A stretch of 64,000 nt of DNA from assembly GCF_008017415.1 (NCBI RefSeq), contig NZ_VRSV01000002.1, forward strand, positions 1 through 64,000. Reading direction: 5' to 3'. The position numbers were made by a program, and so were the translations under genes. Below the pieces are notes generated by a model. It was not told the DNA's origin, did no database searches, and saw nothing but the letters and a program-made list of their open reading frames with translations. Origin of the DNA: Microbacterium hatanonis (GTDB lineage Bacteria; Actinomycetota; Actinomycetes; Actinomycetales; Microbacteriaceae). Each line of letters starts with the position of its first letter. Within the stretch, counting starts at the first letter, position 1. This document shows, in pieces, positions 40,228 through 47,845 of the stretch.

Positions 40228-40240
40228 CACACGTCGAACC

Positions 40241-40274
40241 AGAAGAGCCCGGTCGGCGACGACCGGGCTCTTCT
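40241..40274. terminator. Hairpin terminator between ppa and the M23 gene
   Basis: A perfect 15-bp stem (40241-40255 with 40260-40274, arm AGAAGAGCCCGGTCG) and loop GCGA serve the two convergent genes. Confidence 0.85.
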
Positions 40275-40284
40275 CGTTCGACGA

Positions 40285-41742
40285 TCAGACCGAGATCCCC
40301 CGGGCACGCAGGAACGGCGCGGGGTCGATGGTGCTGCCGTTCTGGTAGACCTCGAAGTGCAGGTGGCAGCCGAAGACGTTGCCGGTGAGGCCGACGAGGC
40401 CGACGGCCTGGCCGGACGACACCCACTGGCCCCGCGAGACGAGGATGCGGCTGTTGTGGGCGTACCCGGTAGCGAGGCCGCCGCCGTGGTCGACGCGCAC
40501 GTAGTTGCCGTAGCCACCGTTCCAGCCGGCGTAGGTCACCGTGCCGCTGTTGGCGGCGAAGTTGGATGCTCCGCACCCCGCGCCGAAGTCGATGCCGAGG
40601 TGGTACGACGTCGAGCAGTAGCTCGGCGTGCACTGCGAGGAGCGGGGGCCGTACCAGGAGCTGACCCACGCCGACGAGGGACGCGACCAGCCGGATCCGA
40701 CGACCTGACCGCCGCCTCCGCCACCGCCACCACCGCCGGAGTTGCCGCCACCGCCACCGCCACCGCCGCCTCCGCCGCCACCGCCGGAGTTGGCCGCAGC
40801 CGCTGCGGCGGCCGCTGCTGCGGCTGCCGCCGCCGCCCGCTCGCGCTCGCGTTGCTCGGCGGCCGCGCGTTCGGCGGCCTCCCGCGCGAGGCGGGCCTGG
40901 CGCTCGGCTTCGACGCCGGCTTCGTAGTCGGCGATGGTCTTCGCCGTGTTGTCCTGGAGGGCCGCGAGCTGCGCCGTGAGCGTCACCTGGTTGGCCTGCT
41001 GCGCGGCGAGGGCTGCCTGCGCAGCATCCGAAGCCTGCTGGGCCGCGACCATCTTCGACTCGGCCTCCTGCTTGAGGCGGTCGCGTTCGGCGCGCTTTTC
41101 TTCGGCCTGGTTCGTGAGGTTCTGCGCCGCGTTGCGGGCGGCGACCGCGGTGGCGTAGACCGACTGGTTGCGGTCGAGCAGCTTGTCCATCGTGCCGAGG
41201 CGCGAGAGGAGGTCGTCGGCGGATGCTGCGGAGCCGGCGAAGAACAGCTCGAGCGAGGCGTCGTCGCCGCCCTTGCGGTAGAGCTGGGCTGCGACGCGTC
41301 CGGCCTGGTTCGCCGCGGCGGTGGCTTCTGCGCCCTGGGCGTCGGCCTGGGCCTGCAGCTGGTCGGCCTCATACGCGGCATCGAGGAACGCCTGCTGCGC
41401 GGCGTAGTAGACGTCGGATGCCGCCTGGGCCTCGGCCTGCGTGCGTTCGACGTCGGCGGAGAGCCCGGCGATGAGCCCCTGGATGCGGGTGATCTCGGCG
41501 GACTTCGCGGCCTCGCTGGCCTTCGCCCGCTCGACGTCGGCCCACGACGGGTAGGTCGCGGCGAAGGCACCGGGGATCATCGGGCCGCCGACGGCTCCAC
41601 CGATCGCGCCGAGCGCGACGACGCCGAGGCCGCCCGCCGTCAGGAGGGTGCGCCGGTTGACCGCGGGCCACAGAGTGCGGCGCTCGCGGTCGGTCGGCGC
41701 GCAACCGCAGTCGTCTGCGTCGTCCAAGCGCTCGAGCGTCAC
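40285..41742 (-). CDS. Coiled-coil M23 family peptidase
   Basis: A 485-residue exported protein. The N-terminus holds a twin-arginine-like signal (VNRRTLLTAGGLG, residues 28-60). A long coiled coil (65-300) is followed by a run of Ala and two Gly tracts as linker (about 305-345) and a C-terminal LytM domain with HLGIDFG and HLHFE zinc motifs. By analogy to RipA-associated and EnvC/NlpD-like proteins it may cleave or regulate cell-wall cleavage at division. The zinc ligands look intact. Confidence 0.88.
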   Translation of the reverse strand: MTLERLDDADDCGCAPTDRERRTLWPAVNRRTLLTAGGLGVVALGAIGGAVGGPMIPGAFAATYPSWADVERAKASEAAKSAEITRIQGLIAGLSADVERTQAEAQAASDVYYAAQQAFLDAAYEADQLQAQADAQGAEATAAANQAGRVAAQLYRKGGDDASLELFFAGSAASADDLLSRLGTMDKLLDRNQSVYATAVAARNAAQNLTNQAEEKRAERDRLKQEAESKMVAAQQASDAAQAALAAQQANQVTLTAQLAALQDNTAKTIADYEAGVEAERQARLAREAAERAAAEQRERERAAAAAAAAAAAAAAANSGGGGGGGGGGGGGGNSGGGGGGGGGGQVVGSGWSRPSSAWVSSWYGPRSSQCTPSYCSTSYHLGIDFGAGCGASNFAANSGTVTYAGWNGGYGNYVRVDHGGGLATGYAHNSRILVSRGQWVSSGQAVGLVGLTGNVFGCHLHFEVYQNGSTIDPAPFLRARGISV

Positions 41743-41882
41743 AAGGTGCCTATCGTCGAGGGGGTCTTAACTTCGAACACACTAGCAACACCCGTCACAC
41801 CGACAACAGGGCGGATTATCGGGCGGGTGCCAGGTTCATCCTGGGCGCCGGAACCGCGGATCGACGGAGGACGCGCCCTCGA

Positions 41883-41912
41883 TTGGCGCATCGGCGACGG
41901 ATTACGTATGCT
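41883..41912 (+). promoter_or_regulatory. Promoter of the tRNA cluster
   Basis: TTGGCG (41883-41888), an 18-base spacer and TATGCT (41907-41912) lie 36 bases before the tRNA-Glu gene, a good distance for stable-RNA transcription. Confidence 0.55.
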
Positions 41913-41947
41913 TGAGCGTCGGCAAGCGTAAGCCTGCAGAGTCGCTC

Positions 41948-42020
41948 GGCCCCATCGTTTAGCGGCCTAGGACGCCGCCCTTTCACGGCGGTAGCACGGG
42001 TTCGAATCCCGTTGGGGTCA
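41948..42020 (+). tRNA. tRNA-Glu(TTC)
   Basis: 73 bases, CCA not encoded. The acceptor is GGCCCCA/TGGGGTC; the anticodon loop CTTTCAC sits on a CCGCC/GGCGG stem; the T loop is TTCGAAT. Confidence 0.96.
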
Positions 42021-42047
42021 CTCGAACCGATATAACTGAATAAGCAT

Positions 42048-42121
42048 GGCCCTGTAGCGCAGTTGGTTAGCGTGCCGCCCTGTCACGGCGGAGGTCGCGG
42101 GTTCAAGTCCCGTCAGGGTCG
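42048..42121 (+). tRNA. tRNA-Asp(GTC)
   Basis: 74 bases, CCA not encoded. The acceptor is GGCCCTG/CAGGGTC with discriminator G; the anticodon loop is CTGTCAC. It shares its anticodon stem with the tRNA-Glu 27 bases upstream. Confidence 0.96.
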
Positions 42122-42207
42122 CTCCGAGCGACAGGCTCTTTGTTCCTCCTTTTCGAGGGAAGACAGAGAGCCTTTCGTCTAGGACGCGGCGTTTTCACTT
42201 GCCGCGC

Positions 42208-42280
42208 GGCTCTGTAGCTCAGTTGGTAGAGCGCACGACTGAAAATCGTGAGGTCACGGGATCGACGCCCGTCGGAGCCA
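42208..42280 (+). tRNA. tRNA-Phe(GAA)
   Basis: 73 bases, CCA not encoded. The acceptor is GGCTCTG/CGGAGCC with A73; the anticodon loop CTGAAAA reads GAA. The T loop is ATCGACG, so position 54 is A instead of the near-universal T. An imperfect hairpin built on AGGCTCT/AGAGCCT lies between this gene and tRNA-Asp. Confidence 0.94.
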
Positions 42281-42307
42281 CACGGGTGATCATTACAGTC
42301 ACCCCAG

Positions 42308-42345
42308 AAACCCTCGCCTAGCTTCTACATGGCGGGGGTTTTGCT
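42308..42345 (+). terminator. Terminator of the tRNA cluster
   Basis: AAACCCTCGCC (42308-42318) pairs with GGCGGGGGTTT (42331-42341) over a 12-base loop and continues into TTTGCTTT. Confidence 0.8.
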
Positions 42346-42443
42346 TTGCCCTGGTCAGAGCGGACTCCCGTGCGGAACCAAATGCGGCCGAGGCAGGCAG
42401 AACCTCGGGACAAGACGGTCGGGCCTCAGCCGAAGCGACGGCG

Positions 42444-42557
42444 TCAGTCCTCGGCGGCCTCGAGCTCACGCAGGCGGCGGAGCTTCGCCCACGGGTAGCA
42501 CGCGATCCAGGCGATGGACGCGATCGAGCCGCCCATGATCATCGATGCGATATCCAT
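42444..42557 (-). CDS. Small membrane protein, 37 aa
   Basis: The short minus-strand frame from ATG 42557 encodes one hydrophobic helix (MDIASMIMGGSIASIAWIAC) then YPWAK and a charged tail. AGGGTGG lies upstream. It faces the tRNA terminator. Single-span proteins of this size are often missed; coding is likely but unproven. Confidence 0.5.
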   Translation of the reverse strand: MDIASMIMGGSIASIAWIACYPWAKLRRLRELEAAED

Positions 42558-42656
42558 ACCGGCCACCCTATGAAACACGGAACGCCCCCGCCAACGAGGC
42601 GATCGAAGCCTGACCGGACACGCACCCCCCGAAGGCCCGCACCTAGGCTGGCGCTC

Positions 42657-43304
42657 GTGACGCACCGCCCGCCCCTCCACGTCGGCGTCCGCTCGATCGG
42701 GGCGATGCGGGTGGGGATCGCCGCAGTTGTCGTACTGGTGCTCACCTACGCCTACGCCCTGCGCATCGGAGTCGGCGATTCGAACCCGTTCGACTTCTTC
42801 GGGTACTTCACGAATCAGACGAGCCTGCTCGCGGCGATCGTCCTCGGAGCCGTCGGCGCTCGTCTGATCACCGGCCGGCCCGTCTCCTCCTGGCTCGCGA
42901 CCGCGCGCGCCGTCGTGACGGCCTACCTGATCGTCGTCGCCGTGGTCTACAACGTGCTCGTCCCCGGCACGGGCTCGGCGCCGGCGTGGGTGAGCTCCCT
43001 GCTCCACGGGGTGTTCCCCGTCCTGGTGCTGCTGGACTGGATACTCGTCGGCGATCGACCGCGACTGCCGTGGCGGATGCTGTGGACACTCCTCCCCTAC
43101 CCGGCCGTCTGGCTCACCGTCGTCCTCATCCGCGGGGTCACCGACGGGTGGGTGCCCTACGGGTTCCTGCTGCCCGAACGCGGACTCCCCTCACTGGCGG
43201 CGCACGTCGCCGGCCTGATCGCCGCCACCATCGGAGCGGGCGCCGTCGTCTGGGCGATCAGCCGGATTCGACCGCGGGTCGTTCCGGCGAGCCCACATCG
43301 ATGA
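42657..43304 (+). CDS. Pr6Pr-family membrane protein
   Basis: A 215-residue protein with six predicted helices, recognised by FDFFGYFTNQTSLLAAI, the PYPAVWL helix and RGVTDGWVPYGFL. The Pr6Pr family has no known function. The start is GTG 42657. Its last 47 bases overlap the convergent alcohol dehydrogenase. A paralogue lies at 52656. Confidence 0.8.
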   Translation: MTHRPPLHVGVRSIGAMRVGIAAVVVLVLTYAYALRIGVGDSNPFDFFGYFTNQTSLLAAIVLGAVGARLITGRPVSSWLATARAVVTAYLIVVAVVYNVLVPGTGSAPAWVSSLLHGVFPVLVLLDWILVGDRPRLPWRMLWTLLPYPAVWLTVVLIRGVTDGWVPYGFLLPERGLPSLAAHVAGLIAATIGAGAVVWAISRIRPRVVPASPHR

Positions 43305-44328
43305 CGGTGATCCCGCTGGGGGCGCGGCCCTCGGCCATCTCGGCAATCGCCTCCGGCACCTCGTCCAAGCCAATGCGACGCGTGATGAGATCCCCCGGCC
43401 GCAGGGCGCCCGAGACGACCATCTCGATCAGCTCGGGATAGGCGGATGCTGCCATCCCGTGCGATCCGCGCAGGGTGAGCTCGCCCGCGATCACCGCAGA
43501 CATGGGGATCCGTGGGTCTTCCTCGAGCAGACCCACCTGCACGTGCCGCCCCTGCAGGCCCAGCGAGAGCACGGCGGCGATCACCGCCTCCTCCCGCCCG
43601 AGCGCATCGACCGACACATCGACCGCGCCGTCGACGGCGTCGCGCACGCGGGCGGCGATCGCTTCGGGCGCCAGTCCCGACGAATCGATCACGACCTCCG
43701 CCCCGAGCTCGCGAGCCCGGCCGAGGGCGGCGGCGCTGATGTCGACGGCCACGACGGTCGCCCCGAGCGCCCGGGCGATCATGATCGCGCTGAGACCGAC
43801 CCCGCCGCATCCGATCACCACGACCGTCTCGCCGGCGGCCAACTCACCCTGATGCACCAGGGCCCGGAAGGCGGTCGCGAAGCGGCACCCCAGAAGCGCC
43901 GCGACGCCGCCGTCTATCTCGTCGGGCAGGGCGATCAGATTGGCGTCGGCGTCGTGCAGGGCGACGTACTCCGCGAAGGAGCCCCAGTGGGTGAAGCCCG
44001 GCTGCGTCTGGTTCGGACACACCTGCCCCTGGCCGGCACGGCACTGCGGACACGACCCGCAGGACGACACGAACGGCACCGTGACGCGATCGCCGACCGC
44101 GAAGCGCGCCACCCGATCGCCGACGGCATGGATGGTCCCCGACAACTCGTGCCCGGGCACATGCGGCACCGCCACGCCCGAGTCGTGGCCGAGCCACGCG
44201 CTCACGTCGCTGCGGCAGAGCCCGGTCGTCTCGACCCGCACGACGACTCCGCCGGGCGACGGCTCGGGGATCGCGACGTCGGCCACCCGCGGCATCTCGC
44301 CGAATCTCTCGAAGACCACAGCCCGCAT
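43258..44328 (-). CDS. Zinc-dependent alcohol dehydrogenase
   Basis: A 356-residue medium-chain dehydrogenase. The catalytic zinc site is Cys in GLCRSDVSAW, with GHELSG; structural zinc cysteines are in VSSCGSCPQCRAGQGQVC; the NAD loop is VIGCGGVGLSAIM near 175. The start is ATG 44328 after AGGAGGAACC. The substrate is an alcohol or polyol not determined by sequence. It is divergent from the DHFR-like gene. Confidence 0.9.
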   Translation of the reverse strand: MRAVVFERFGEMPRVADVAIPEPSPGGVVVRVETTGLCRSDVSAWLGHDSGVAVPHVPGHELSGTIHAVGDRVARFAVGDRVTVPFVSSCGSCPQCRAGQGQVCPNQTQPGFTHWGSFAEYVALHDADANLIALPDEIDGGVAALLGCRFATAFRALVHQGELAAGETVVVIGCGGVGLSAIMIARALGATVVAVDISAAALGRARELGAEVVIDSSGLAPEAIAARVRDAVDGAVDVSVDALGREEAVIAAVLSLGLQGRHVQVGLLEEDPRIPMSAVIAGELTLRGSHGMAASAYPELIEMVVSGALRPGDLITRRIGLDEVPEAIAEMAEGRAPSGITVIDVGSPERPAVESG

Positions 44329-44474
44329 CAGGTTCCTCCTCGTGTGCGCCGACCTCTCCGTCGAACTTATGCCCCGCGGCTTCAGTGGTCGGCATGTGGA
44401 ACCTGGCACGCCCACGCGGGGGCGGCTACGCTCCGAAACGGTTGCAGACAGCATCCGTTCTCTCGGGAGTGCCC

Positions 44475-45122
44475 ATGTCGCAGGTTCGCGTTCACAACTT
44501 CGCCGTCTCGATCGACGGGTACGGCACCGGCGAGGGTCAGAGCCTCGAGACCCCGTTCGGCCACGCGCAGGCGCGGCTCATGCAGCCGTGGTTCTTCGGC
44601 ACCCGCACGTTCCAGGCGATGCAGGGCGGCGACGCCGGGTCATTCGGCATAGACGAGGCCTTCGCCAGCAACTGGGGCACGGGCATCGGGGCAGAGATCA
44701 TGGGCCGCAACAAGTTCGGGCCCCAGCGCGGGCCGTGGACCGACGAGGAATGGATCGGCTGGTGGGGCGAGGATCCCCCGTTCCACACCCCGGTCGTCGT
44801 GCTCACCCACCACCCCCGCCCGGTGCTCGAGCTCGAGGGCGGCACGACCTTCCACTTCGTCGACGCCGCCCCCGCCGAGGCCCTCGCCGTCGCGCGCGAA
44901 CTGGCCGGAGGACTCGACGTGCGCATCGGCGGAGGCGTGAACACCGTCCGCCAGTTCCTGCAGGCCGATCTCGTCGACCGGATGCACCTCGCCGTGGTGC
45001 CGATCGTGCTCGGTCGCGGGGAGAACCTCTGGCACGGCCTCGAGGGGATCGAGAGCCGGTTCGCGGTGGAGGCCGTCTCGTCTCCCTCGGGCGTCACGCA
45101 CCAGACCTGGACCCGCGCATGA
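44475..45122 (+). CDS. DHFR/RibD C-terminal-domain reductase
   Basis: A 215-residue protein of the dihydrofolate reductase-like RibD_C family. SQVRVHNFAVSIDGYGTG opens the fold, and GGDAGSF, RIGGGVNTVRQFLQADLVD and VPIVLGRGENLW follow. Such stand-alone proteins are probably NADPH reductases of unknown substrate. The start is ATG 44475. It overlaps the NmrA-like gene by ATGA. Confidence 0.87.
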   Translation: MSQVRVHNFAVSIDGYGTGEGQSLETPFGHAQARLMQPWFFGTRTFQAMQGGDAGSFGIDEAFASNWGTGIGAEIMGRNKFGPQRGPWTDEEWIGWWGEDPPFHTPVVVLTHHPRPVLELEGGTTFHFVDAAPAEALAVARELAGGLDVRIGGGVNTVRQFLQADLVDRMHLAVVPIVLGRGENLWHGLEGIESRFAVEAVSSPSGVTHQTWTRA

Positions 45123-45964
45123 GCGGGCCGATCGCCGTCACCGGATCCACGGGCGTGCTCGGCGGCCTGGTCGCCCGCGACCTCGCCGATCGCGATGTCG
45201 CCCAGCGGCTGCTCGTGCGCACGCCGACCAAGGCACCGCAGCTGCCGAACAGCACCGTGCACCGGTCGAGCTACTCCGACGGCACCGGCCCGGTCGAGGC
45301 GCTCGGGGGCGTCGACGTGCTGTTCATGGTCTCGGCCTCCGAGAGCGAAGACCGCCTCGCGCAGCACCGGGCGTTCGTCGACTCGGCCGCCGCATCCGGC
45401 GTCCGGCACATCGTCTACACCTCGTTCGCCGCAGCCGCCCCGGATGCGACGTTCACCCTGGCCCGAGACCACTACGCCACCGAGGAGCACATCAAGGCCT
45501 CCGGCGTCGACTGGACGTTCCTGCGCGACGGCTTCTACATCGACTTCATGGAAGCGATGGTGGGCGACGACGGCGTCATCCGCGGCCCCGCGGGCGACGG
45601 GCGGGCGTCGATCGTCGCCCGCGCCGACATCGCCCGCACGGCGACAGCGGTGCTGCTGAACCCCGCCGCGCACGTCGGGCGCACGTACGACCTCACCGGG
45701 CCCGAGGCGCTCACGCTGAGCGAGGTCGCCGCGACCATCGCCCGCGTGCGCGGCCGCAAGATCTCGTTCCACGACGAATCCGCCGAGGAGGCGTATCGAT
45801 CGCGCGAGAAGTACGGCGCCCCCGACTGGCAGGTCGACGCCTGGGTCTCCACCTACACCGCCATCGCGAGCGACGTCATGGCGGACGTCAGCGGCGACAT
45901 CGAAGCCGTCACCGGCACCGCGCCGATGTCGTTTGAGACGTACCTTCGCTCGACCCCGCGCTGA
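45119..45964 (+). CDS. NmrA-like NAD(P)-binding protein
   Basis: A 281-residue atypical SDR. The cofactor loop is AVTGSTGVLGGLVARDL; the NmrA-type central part is VYTSFAAAAPDATFTLARDHYATEEHIKASG by its first segment VYTSFAAAAP. The active-site Tyr-Lys pair is missing, as usual for the group. Similar proteins include quinone reductases such as QorB. It is co-transcribed with the DHFR-like gene. Confidence 0.87.
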   Translation: MSGPIAVTGSTGVLGGLVARDLADRDVAQRLLVRTPTKAPQLPNSTVHRSSYSDGTGPVEALGGVDVLFMVSASESEDRLAQHRAFVDSAAASGVRHIVYTSFAAAAPDATFTLARDHYATEEHIKASGVDWTFLRDGFYIDFMEAMVGDDGVIRGPAGDGRASIVARADIARTATAVLLNPAAHVGRTYDLTGPEALTLSEVAATIARVRGRKISFHDESAEEAYRSREKYGAPDWQVDAWVSTYTAIASDVMADVSGDIEAVTGTAPMSFETYLRSTPR

Positions 45965-46085
45965 GTCAACAGATCATCCGCCGTCATGGAATTCCGCGCA
46001 CCCCGAGCTGTTTACTTCTATACACACGCATGAAAAGCGCGGGGTGTGAGATCCGCTCCCCGTGGCAGTGAAGGGAAGTAGTCTC

Positions 46086-46838
46086 ATGGCTCGTTTCGAC
46101 GGCAAAGTAGCGATCGTCACCGGCGGCGGCAGCGGCATCGGTGCGGAGATCTCGCGCGAACTCGCGGCGGAGGGCGCGTCGGTCGTCGTGACCGACATCA
46201 ACCTGGATGCCGCGCAGTCGGTCGTCGACGAGATCACCGCCGCGGGCGGCACGGCGTCGCCCTTCACGCAGAACACCGCGAAATGGGAGGACTCCGAGGC
46301 CGCCGTCGCCTTCGCGACGAAGACCTACGGCGCCCTGCACCTCGCGGTCAACAACGCGGGCATCGGCGCTCCCCCGCAGACGATCGGCGACTACGACATC
46401 GCCGCGTGGGACCGCGTGCGCGCGGTCGACCTCGACGGCGTCTTCTACGGCCTGAAGTTCCAGCTCCCCGCGATCGTCGCCGCCGGTGGCGGCGCGGTCG
46501 TCAACATGGCCTCGGTGCTCGGCTCGGTCGGCATCGCCCAGAACGCGGCCTACGTCACCAGCAAGCACGCACTCATCGGCCTCACGAAGGTCGCGGCTCT
46601 CGAGTACACCGCACAGGGCGTGCGCACGAACGCCGTCGGACCGGGCTTCATCGACACCCCGCTGGTGCGCTCCAGCCTCTCGGCCGATGCCCTCACGGCT
46701 CTCGAGGGCGAGCATGCCTCGCGCCGCCTCGGCACCGACAAGGAGGTCGCCGCGCTCACGCTCTTCCTCCTCAGCGACGCGGCGTCGTTCATCTCGGGCA
46801 GCTACCACCTCGTCGACGGCGGCTACTCGGCCCACTGA
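46086..46838 (+). CDS. Short-chain dehydrogenase/reductase
   Basis: A 250-residue classical SDR. TGGGSGIG (cofactor), NNAGIG, the catalytic Ser in NMASVLGS, YVTSK (Tyr and Lys) and the closing SGSYHLVDGGYSAH are all present. Asp in VVTDINLD suggests NAD(H). The start is ATG 46086 after GGGAAG. Substrate unknown. Confidence 0.9.
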   Translation: MARFDGKVAIVTGGGSGIGAEISRELAAEGASVVVTDINLDAAQSVVDEITAAGGTASPFTQNTAKWEDSEAAVAFATKTYGALHLAVNNAGIGAPPQTIGDYDIAAWDRVRAVDLDGVFYGLKFQLPAIVAAGGGAVVNMASVLGSVGIAQNAAYVTSKHALIGLTKVAALEYTAQGVRTNAVGPGFIDTPLVRSSLSADALTALEGEHASRRLGTDKEVAALTLFLLSDAASFISGSYHLVDGGYSAH

Positions 46839-46851
46839 CGCATCAGCCCCT

Positions 46852-46913
46852 CGTCAGGTGCCGCGATCCGGGGTCTCCGATGCCGGAGATTCCCCGATTC
46901 GTGGCACCTGACG
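46852..46913. terminator. Long nested hairpin between SDR genes
   Basis: The perfect outer arms CGTCAGGTGCC/GGCACCTGACG (46852-46862, 46903-46913) enclose a second stem CCGGGG/CCCCG and an inner TCTCC-GATGCC-GGAGA, a 62-base cruciform-like element 13 bases after the SDR stop. Confidence 0.7.
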
Positions 46914-46957
46914 GAGGGCGTCGGAATAAGCGAGGTCGCGGGGGTGTCATAGCTCCC

Positions 46958-47785
46958 ATGACACAGAAGACCTGGTTCATCACCGGCACCTCCCGCGGAT
47001 TCGGACGCGAATGGGCCATCGCCGCCCTCGACCGCGGCGACCGCGTCGCGGCCACCGCCCGCGACACCTCTACGCTCGACGATCTCGTCGAGAAGTACGG
47101 CGAGGCGATCCTCCCCCTCTCGCTCGACGTGACCGACCGCGACGCCGACTTCGCGGCGGTGCAGAAGGCGCACGACACGTTCGGCTCGCTCGACATCGTC
47201 ATCAACAACGCGGGCTACGGCCACTTCGGCATGGTCGAGGAGGTCGGCGAGCAGGAGCTCCGCGACCAGATGGAGACGAATCTCTTCGGCGCGGTCTGGG
47301 TCACCCAGGCGGCACTGCCGATCATGCGCGAGCAGGGCCACGGCCACATCCTGCAGGTCTCCTCGATCGGCGGCATCTCGGCGTTCCCGAACGTCGGCGC
47401 CTACCATGCGTCGAAGTGGGCGCTCGAGGGCATCTCGCAGGCGCTCGCACAGGAGGTCGCCGGTTTCGGCATCCACATCACCCTCATCGAGCCGGGCGGG
47501 TTCTCCACCGACTGGGCAGGGCCCAGCGCCCACCACTCCGACCAGAACCCGGCGTACGACGAGCTGCGTGAGGCGAGCGAGAAGGCTCGCAGCGAGCGCG
47601 CCGGCAGCGGACCGGGCGACCCCGCAGCATCCGCGGCCGCCGTGCTCCGGATCGTGGATGCTGCCGAGCCTCCGCTGCGCGTGTTCTTCGGCGCCTCCCC
47701 GATCGACATCGCCAAGGCCGACTACTCCTCGCGTCTGAAGACGTGGGAGGAATGGGACGACGTGGCGAAGCTCGCCCAGGGCTGA
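46958..47785 (+). CDS. Short-chain dehydrogenase/reductase
   Basis: A 275-residue classical SDR: ITGTSRGFGREWA, NNAGYGHFG, QVSSIGGISAF and YHASKWALEGISQAL with Tyr and Lys, then LIEPGGFSTDW. The group resembles ketoreductases annotated as SDR-family oxidoreductases. Its start is ATG 46958; the frame is open further upstream through the hairpin but has no similarity there. Confidence 0.9.
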   Translation: MTQKTWFITGTSRGFGREWAIAALDRGDRVAATARDTSTLDDLVEKYGEAILPLSLDVTDRDADFAAVQKAHDTFGSLDIVINNAGYGHFGMVEEVGEQELRDQMETNLFGAVWVTQAALPIMREQGHGHILQVSSIGGISAFPNVGAYHASKWALEGISQALAQEVAGFGIHITLIEPGGFSTDWAGPSAHHSDQNPAYDELREASEKARSERAGSGPGDPAASAAAVLRIVDAAEPPLRVFFGASPIDIAKADYSSRLKTWEEWDDVAKLAQG

Positions 47786-47793
47786 CGCACCGC

Positions 47794-47839
47794 ACGAAGA
47801 GAGGGCGACCCCGTCCACCCGGGGCCGCCCTCTCTTCGT
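47794..47839. terminator. Bidirectional hairpin terminator
   Basis: A 14-bp perfect stem (47794-47807 with 47826-47839, arm ACGAAGAGAGGGCG) with a further CCCC/GGGG pair separates the convergent SDR and trehalose-synthase-like genes. Confidence 0.85.
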
Positions 47840-47845
47840 TCTCGC

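Noticed and set aside
40735..40860. GC-rich GCC/GGC repeats resembling a microsatellite
   Set aside because: They encode the Gly and Ala linker of the M23 peptidase; simple low-complexity coding rather than a separate element.
41743..41947. Possible cyclic-di-AMP (ydaO) riboswitch before the M23 peptidase gene
   Set aside because: This riboswitch often precedes such genes in actinobacteria, but I found none of its conserved core elements in the minus-strand leader.
45119..47785. Three dehydrogenases as part of a secondary-metabolite cluster
   Set aside because: No synthase, carrier protein, or dedicated transporter is present; they are separate units with terminators between them.
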